Below, in pieces: positions 31,261 to 34,798 of a stretch of 34,798 nucleotides of DNA. Each line of letters starts with the position of its first letter. Within the stretch, counting starts at the first letter, position 1. The notes under the pieces were generated by a model. It ran no database searches, had not been told where the DNA came from, and was given only the letters and a program-made list of their open reading frames with translations. This stretch comes from a virus, in the IMG/VR virus record IMGVR_UViG_3300046167_000154, positions 1 to 34,798 of that record; one strand, given 5' to 3'. The translations under genes and the position numbers were made by a program.

Positions 31261-32088
31261 TCAGGCCCTAGTTCTTCTGTATCGTCCTCTGTAGAGCTTT
31301 TTGAGAAGCTCTCGTGGCACTAAACCATAGTACTTTGTAAGACGTACTTTGTCGTCGTTGTAGATTGTTATGTCTTGGTCAGGTTCCAAGTCAGTATCAG
31401 GAGCAGCAGGACCAACGTATACGTCACGATATACCCCTTGTTCCTGCAAAAGTTCAACTTGGTGTAAACTAACAAACTCATCTACAGCAACACCCATAGC
31501 GTCGTCTACAGACGTTGCTACAGGGTCAATTAGGAAGTTCTGAGGTAGTACAGGCTTAAGTTTAACTTTGACACGGTCAGTGATGTTTACTCCTACTGCT
31601 TGCAAGTCTCCGCCCATAATAGGTTGAGTAGCAGGAGCCATCTCCTTCATTTCTTCAATAATTATTTCACCAACGCCCGTACCAAAGACTGCTGCGTTAA
31701 TTAAGCATTCTGCTACTGCTTTACGCACCATACATTCTTCAAAGTCTTCTGTAAGCTTGTTACGAAGAAACTGTACGTCTTGCTTATTGGTGTCACCAAG
31801 GTTGTCACTTACGTCAAACCACTTGCCACGCCCAAACGTAGCTTCTTCTAGTTCCGCTACATTAGACTCAACTGCCTGTTGAAGTGCAGGAGAAATAATA
31901 CGGGAACGCTCAGAGCCACGCTGGCTGTCAGCAGGATCCCATATACCACGCCAGAGTCGGTAATACTCCTCAAAACGCTGTTCATAATTCGACTCATAAT
32001 AGTCACGCCAATCCTCACATTTGGTAATGACCCAATCCTCAATTGTTTCTTCAACCAGCAAAGGGTCTGTATCGTAAAATTCTGCCAT
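31261..32088 (-). CDS. Portal protein, N-terminal part (frameshifted)
   Basis: 275 residues from an ATG one base after the terminase stop. It contains WRDYYESNYEQRFEEYYRLW and RSRIISPALQQAVESNVAEL, both typical of podovirus portal N-termini, and ends GLVPRELLKKLYRGRYRRTRA. The last ten residues are an out-of-frame run. Removing one A from an A5 run (31298-31302) gives LLKSSTEDDTEELGPEQDSK and joins the downstream frame, for a ~710-residue portal similar in size to other large podoviral portals. Confidence 0.85.
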   Translation of the reverse strand: MAEFYDTDPLLVEETIEDWVITKCEDWRDYYESNYEQRFEEYYRLWRGIWDPADSQRGSERSRIISPALQQAVESNVAELEEATFGRGKWFDVSDNLGDTNKQDVQFLRNKLTEDFEECMVRKAVAECLINAAVFGTGVGEIIIEEMKEMAPATQPIMGGDLQAVGVNITDRVKVKLKPVLPQNFLIDPVATSVDDAMGVAVDEFVSLHQVELLQEQGVYRDVYVGPAAPDTDLEPDQDITIYNDDKVRLTKYYGLVPRELLKKLYRGRYRRTRA

Positions 32089-32089
32089 A

Positions 32090-33340
32090 TTAGTATCCTG
32101 CTACCACGTCTAAAATTTCGTGGTCCTCAATTTCGTAGTCGTAGTCGTACGCTACATTTGCCAGTTGGTCAATATACGCCAAAGCGTCTATCAAGTCGTC
32201 ATGCGTCAAAGGATCAGGGAATTGAAAGAGTTGATCTAAGAATCTACTGTTCCATTCACCTTTGTTTAATGTAATGTAGCCGTTTTCGAAACGACCTTGT
32301 AGTGCCCACATTACTCTGTCGGTCTTCTTTTTATTACCGTGGGTAAGCTCTTCTACTCTAAAGAACATACCGTATCTTTTCTGCATGTCAACAAGCGGAG
32401 ACATTACAGCTTGTTTAGCAATACCTCTTTCGATTCCGACCGACACGGGACGGTAATCTCTAACGGCCTGAAATATCTTAGCTGCTGTTTCGTCAAGACT
32501 CCATCTACCGTATATGATATTGTCAACATACCAACCATGCTCATTGACCTTAACCACTGCGATGGCTGTGTCGTCAAGTTTGGAGTTCTTAGTCTTTTTC
32601 TTGTTGACTTCTTCAAAACCTGCCAAGTCAACTGCAATGTAGTAATCTCCTACTTCCGGCTCATCTTCACTAAACCTAACCCAATCCTCTTTAAACATTT
32701 CTGAACCACGGGCTTCAAACGACGCCATAAACTCCTGACGAAACGCATAAGAAGACATAGAGCGTTTAGCAATGTCGATTTCACTAGGGTCCAACAACGG
32801 GTTATCATAGCTCGTAAAGTGCCAAGCTTTGTACGTAGGGTCATCATCTAAGTCCGCATATTTGTATAATTCGTAAAAGTGGTTCCTTCCCATTGGCGTA
32901 CCAATGAACATTGCACAGCCTTTTTGATCCGCCAAGGCTGGTCTCAAAATCTGCTCAAACACCTCTGGTTTCATGTCAGCGTACTCGTCCATGACTAGAA
33001 ACTTGAGGCTGACACCTCGCATTGTCTCTGGTCTGTCGGCACCTTTGAGGCTAATGGTAGCACCGTTGACAAGCTTAATTTGCAAATTATTAATATGGCT
33101 ACCAGAGATAACAGGGTGTCCCAGTTCCATAAGGGTTTGCCACATAATGTCTCTGGCTTGTCCCTGAGTAGGTGCGACGTAAAATACATGGCCTCTGTCC
33201 GCCTGAAGTGCGTTAACTATTAACATCCACGCTGCTAACCTAGACTTGCCTGTACGTCGCCCAGCAGCTACTATTTTAAATCTTGTGTCGTCTGCCCAAA
33301 CATCTTGCTGCCAAGGCAGTAGTTCAATATTGAGATCCAT
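32090..33340 (-). CDS. terL: Terminase large subunit
   Basis: 416 residues. The ATPase domain has Walker A AAGRRTGKS (residues 25-33) and Walker B FLVMDE (D118, E119). A coupling segment GTPMGRNHFYELYK follows. The nuclease domain has the RNase H-fold acids, YYIAVDLAG near 235 and a C-terminal HDDLIDALAYI motif. It cuts and pumps phage DNA into the prohead through the portal encoded next. The start coincides with the last base of the M15 peptidase gene. All key residues are intact. No headful/cos distinction can be made from sequence. Confidence 0.93.
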   Translation of the reverse strand: MDLNIELLPWQQDVWADDTRFKIVAAGRRTGKSRLAAWMLIVNALQADRGHVFYVAPTQGQARDIMWQTLMELGHPVISGSHINNLQIKLVNGATISLKGADRPETMRGVSLKFLVMDEYADMKPEVFEQILRPALADQKGCAMFIGTPMGRNHFYELYKYADLDDDPTYKAWHFTSYDNPLLDPSEIDIAKRSMSSYAFRQEFMASFEARGSEMFKEDWVRFSEDEPEVGDYYIAVDLAGFEEVNKKKTKNSKLDDTAIAVVKVNEHGWYVDNIIYGRWSLDETAAKIFQAVRDYRPVSVGIERGIAKQAVMSPLVDMQKRYGMFFRVEELTHGNKKKTDRVMWALQGRFENGYITLNKGEWNSRFLDQLFQFPDPLTHDDLIDALAYIDQLANVAYDYDYEIEDHEILDVVAGY

Positions 33341-33690
33341 TAGTACAACCAGATAACTGGAGTTGTTCCACGGGTATCAACGTGTACGAATGTATCAGCA
33401 ATGCCCACACCCGTAAAACCAAGGTTCAAAGCATTAGCCACAATAGTGTAGCGGTGGGCGGCATTTGTTATTTTTATGTCAGCCGCAATCCCCTGTGCAT
33501 GTGTTCCCGGCACTTCCTTTTTTCTTTCAATAGGGTGCTGAGTTGGATGACGGTAACCACTCGTCACCTCAAAGGGGAAGCCACATGCGCCCCGCAATTG
33601 GTCTAACTTCTCTAGGAATTCTTGTTCCATATTGTTAGTACCAGTGACCTGACAATCGAATTCTTCTCTAGTAAAATGCTTAAGAGTCAT
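33340..33690 (-). CDS. M15-family peptidase (endolysin-type D-Ala-D-Ala/L-Ala-D-Glu peptidase)
   Basis: 116 residues, a single compact catalytic domain. Zinc ligands fit the M15 pattern: H64 and D71 in THAQGIAAD, and H103 in FVHVDTRG; SGYRHP near residue 45 is the typical substrate-side motif. No signal peptide, so release would depend on the holin. It would cleave peptidoglycan cross-bridges at lysis. Unusually placed between the two terminase genes, overlapping TerS by eleven bases and TerL by one. Confidence 0.85.
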   Translation of the reverse strand: MTLKHFTREEFDCQVTGTNNMEQEFLEKLDQLRGACGFPFEVTSGYRHPTQHPIERKKEVPGTHAQGIAADIKITNAAHRYTIVANALNLGFTGVGIADTFVHVDTRGTTPVIWLY

Positions 33691-34066
33691 CTTCTACTAC
33701 TTCTCCTTCGATTATATCAGGAGTAGACACTTCAGCAGTGCCTACGCCACTAATGTTGATCTGTATAGCGTTTCTACCATTGTCTTTGACTACGTCCTTC
33801 TCAAAGGCACCCACTGGTAGTATACGGTCCATCACAAGTTTCCAAGCAGCAGCCTGATTCTTATGGTCATGGTCCAAAGCAGCATCAAAGATCGTCTCTA
33901 GGACCTTACGTGACTTTGGACTAGCTAACATACGAGCTTTGTACTCGTTAATTATCGCTGCGTCACCCTTTGGTCGGCCTACTACACCCTTGTTACCGGG
34001 TTTTACAGCAGCTACTTCAGACTTCCGGGGTCTGCCACGACCTCTTTTTTTAACAACGTCGGTCAT
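33680..34066 (-). CDS. terS: Putative terminase small subunit with AT-hook-like tail
   Basis: 128 residues, first gene of the late operon. The N-terminus has two GRP-type basic motifs (KKRGRGRPRK and VVGRPKGD) that resemble AT hooks. A helical core follows (IINEYKARMLASPKSRKVLE; KNQAAAWKLVMDRILPVGAF), with an acidic tail IEGEVVEDDS. Position before TerL and DNA-binding features suggest the packaging-site recognition subunit. The fold assignment is inferred from context, not from a clear motif. Confidence 0.65.
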   Translation of the reverse strand: MTDVVKKRGRGRPRKSEVAAVKPGNKGVVGRPKGDAAIINEYKARMLASPKSRKVLETIFDAALDHDHKNQAAAWKLVMDRILPVGAFEKDVVKDNGRNAIQINISGVGTAEVSTPDIIEGEVVEDDS

Positions 34067-34094
34067 AACATAAATTATCCCTGATTACAACAAT

Positions 34095-34123
34095 AGTATA
34101 CCATAAGTTTACACGAAAGTCAA
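34095..34123 (-). promoter_or_regulatory. Sigma-70 promoter of the late operon
   Basis: On the minus strand TTGACT (34123-34118), 17-base spacer, TATACT (34100-34095): each hexamer matches the consensus at five of six positions. Transcription would start near 34088, giving a ~22-base leader containing AGGGA before the TerS ATG at 34066. It reads away from the early promoters. Confidence 0.8.
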
Positions 34124-34166
34124 GCTATTTTAGAGGTAAAAGCAGTAGAAGTACAAACATGAGTAT

Positions 34167-34179
34167 AATCAACGGCTTA
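34167..34179 (+). promoter_or_regulatory. Perfect IHF consensus site
   Basis: AATCAACGGCTTA matches WATCAANNNNTTR at every fixed position. It lies about 165 bases upstream of the first sigma-54-type site. IHF commonly bends DNA to bring enhancer-binding proteins to sigma-54 holoenzyme, although usually closer to the promoter. IHF sites are also found at packaging and origin regions. Confidence 0.4.
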
Positions 34180-34296
34180 CACGATGTTTAATTTAGGGGT
34201 AATTTTCCTAATTTTACCCTATTTTGTGTCTAGGTAGCTACTACAAAAGTCTAACACATGTCAACCCCTCCCCCGCCCCAAGTTTCTACGCGGGTT

Positions 34297-34310
34297 TCAA
34301 CAAAAGTTGA
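34297..34310. promoter_or_regulatory. Inverted repeat TCAAC-N4-GTTGA, possible activator site
   Basis: Two 5-base arms separated by AAAA, centred about 40 bases before the first sigma-54-type promoter and 140 before the third. It could be half of an enhancer for an activator, but no known family consensus is matched. Confidence 0.3.
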
Positions 34311-34342
34311 CACAGGGCGCGGCCTATGGTAGCGACCAGAGT

Positions 34343-34358
34343 TGGCACGGGTATTGCA
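34343..34358 (+). promoter_or_regulatory. Sigma-54-type promoter 1
   Basis: TGGCACGGGTATTGCA matches TGGCAYG-N4-TTGCW at all defined positions, including GG at -24 and GC at -12 with the required spacing. It points toward the early genes. The predicted start is near 34369. Confidence 0.75.
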
Positions 34359-34368
34359 TGGGGCAAGT

Positions 34369-34384
34369 TGGCATGGAGTTTGCA
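34369..34384 (+). promoter_or_regulatory. Sigma-54-type promoter 2
   Basis: TGGCATGGAGTTTGCA, again a complete consensus match, on the same strand and starting exactly 26 bases after the first. The flanks are shared (AGTT before, TGGG after), so the unit may be a duplicated promoter. Confidence 0.75.
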
Positions 34385-34445
34385 TGGGTTGACAAGTGCG
34401 TGGGCTTATGTTGGTCCCTCTGGTCACAACCTGAGCTGATAAAGT

Positions 34446-34461
34446 TGGCATGGGTTTTGCT
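34446..34461 (+). promoter_or_regulatory. Sigma-54-type promoter 3
   Basis: TGGCATGGGTTTTGCT, a complete consensus match, preceded by AAAGT like the other two. The predicted start is near 34472, giving a ~155-base leader to the first early gene. Confidence 0.75.
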
Positions 34462-34531
34462 ACGCGAGCTATTTATTACACGCGCGCACGCGACTAGCAC
34501 GGAACAACCAACGCAGTCAATAGTCCAAACG

Positions 34532-34552
34532 TGTGAATATTTACGCTTCACA
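34532..34552. promoter_or_regulatory. TGTGAA-N9-TTCACA inverted repeat in early leader
   Basis: Perfect 6-base arms around TATTTACGC. In RNA it could form a short hairpin; in DNA an operator. Arm spacing does not fit CRP (TGTGA-N6-TCACA). The role is unknown. Confidence 0.4.
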
Positions 34553-34612
34553 TCTGGGTCGACCTATGGTTTCATACACACATGGCGACGGGGGACAGAA
34601 GCCACCCCTAAA

Positions 34613-34627
34613 TGAGAATCATTATCA
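34613..34627. promoter_or_regulatory. Fur-box-like operator at early start codon
   Basis: TGAGAATCATTATCA matches the 7-1-7 Fur inverted repeat TGATAAT-N-ATTATCA at 13 of 14 positions. It ends on the first base of the ATG at 34627. Bound Fur-iron would block transcripts coming from the sigma-54-type promoters. The coding alternative, a start at 34612 reading MRIII, is noted under the gene. Confidence 0.55.
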
Positions 34628-34798
34628 TGACTAAGCAGATCAACTACGGAATGCACGAGCAACTAGAGAACAGCCACCGCACACTATCGGACGCTGTCAC
34701 CATGTACGCCATCTACTACAGCGACTGGACAGAAAACCTTAACGAGCTGTCGGAGTACTACGCATCGGACGAATGGAAAGACAGCTTTGACCAGCGAA
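34627..34798 (+). CDS. 5' part of first early gene (continues at base 1)
   Basis: Starts at the ATG at 34627 (MTKQINYGMHEQLENSH); 57 codons and one base lie here, and the rest lies at 1-149. The whole product is 106 residues, acidic and Tyr/Trp-rich in this half, basic then acidic in the other. The family is not recognised. No ribosome binding site is visible before 34627. An in-frame ATG at 34612 would add MRIII, also without a good site, so the true start is uncertain. It is the first gene after the sigma-54-type promoter array and overlaps the Fur-like box, so its expression is the most directly tied to those signals. Confidence 0.75.
   Translation, partial: MTKQINYGMHEQLENSHRTLSDAVTMYAIYYSDWTENLNELSEYYASDEWKDSFDQR

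Larger units (their letters stand above)
34067..34626. other. Divergent control region (560 bases, no gene)
   Basis: Between the late operon (minus) and the first early gene (plus). Contents in order: late sigma-70 promoter; IHF-like site (34167-34179); GGGTAA/TTACCC hairpin (34197-34219); a C-rich run near 34266-34280; TCAAC-AAAA-GTTGA inverted repeat (34297-34310); three sigma-54-type promoters; alternating CG/CA run (34480-34492); TGTGAA/TTCACA inverted repeat (34532-34552); and a Fur-like box at the early start codon. No convincing coding frame is seen. It could also hold the replication origin, but no proof of that is visible. Confidence 0.75.

Noticed and set aside
9866-34066. Numerous plus-strand open frames in the late region
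   Set aside because: All overlap clearly coding minus-strand genes and lack ribosome binding sites or recognisable domains.
34389-34394. TTGACA as a sigma-70 -35 element in the control region
   Set aside because: No -10 hexamer at 16-18 bases; nearest TATG-like words have wrong spacing.
34532-34552. CRP-type binding site
   Set aside because: Arms fit TGTGA/TCACA but the spacer is too long (CRP needs 6 bases between pentamers).
34307-34615. 102-residue open frame across the early control region
   Set aside because: Its many Trp and Gly come from the TGG of the sigma-54-type sites; it has no ribosome binding site and covers evident regulatory repeats.
1-34798. tRNA genes, integrase, repressor, attachment sites, insertion sequences
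   Set aside because: None recognised on reading; the absence supports a lytic phage, but tRNAs were not searched with a covariance model.

Overview
The window reads as the essentially complete genome of a lytic, podovirus-like tailed phage of a Gram-negative, probably aquatic bacterium. It has a T7-type replication module: gp2.5-like SSB, fused primase-helicase, family A DNA polymerase, PD-(D/E)XK nuclease, endonuclease I and a DUF3310 protein. It also has a packaging/head module (TerS, TerL, portal, scaffold, capsid), tail tubular proteins A and B, and a fibre with an S74 chaperone. There is no tape measure, sheath, integrase, repressor or phage RNA polymerase. T7-like replication without an RNA polymerase, plus a cobalamin-dependent ribonucleotide reductase, recalls the SIO1/VpV262/cobavirus group (inference). 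An open reading frame running off the right edge continues in phase at the left edge, so the 34,798 bases close into a circular map.

Layout. The plus-strand arm starts in the 34.07-34.63 kb intergenic region, wraps through the origin and runs to 9.87 kb. Twelve small, mostly overlapping early genes (to 2.5 kb) come first. They are followed by SSB (2.57), primase-helicase (2.93), DNA polymerase (4.54), nuclease (6.18), endonuclease I (7.01), a small acidic protein, DUF3310 (7.54) and class II ribonucleotide reductase (7.82). Everything from 34.07 down to 9.87 kb is on the minus strand: TerS, M15 peptidase, TerL, portal, a set of tiny lysine-rich genes, FmdB-like zinc ribbon, scaffold, capsid, tail fibre, a holin/membrane-protein cassette, a 1313-residue collagen-like and repeat protein, tail tubular A and B, and three or four large Ala/Gln-rich proteins that are probably internal virion (ejection) proteins. 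The two arms meet tail to tail at 9.87 kb beside a GC-rich terminator hairpin.

Regulation is the most striking part. With no phage RNA polymerase, host holoenzymes must do all transcription. Good sigma-70 promoters (17-bp spacers) precede the late operon, the capsid sub-operon and the SSB gene, and one lies inside endonuclease I. The early arm is instead preceded by three same-strand sequences that each match the full sigma-54 consensus TGGCAYG-N4-TTGCW, a perfect IHF consensus further upstream, and a 13-of-14 match to the Fur 7-1-7 box at the start codon of the first early gene. Together these suggest early expression tied to host nutrient/stress state through sigma-54 and an enhancer-binding protein, and possibly to iron. 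This is inference from sequence only.

Quality note. Four late genes (portal, tail fibre, tail tubular B and one internal protein) are broken by single-base frame slips in the +1 direction. Because the proteins read on perfectly in the next frame and are essential, these look more like sequencing indels than real pseudogenes.
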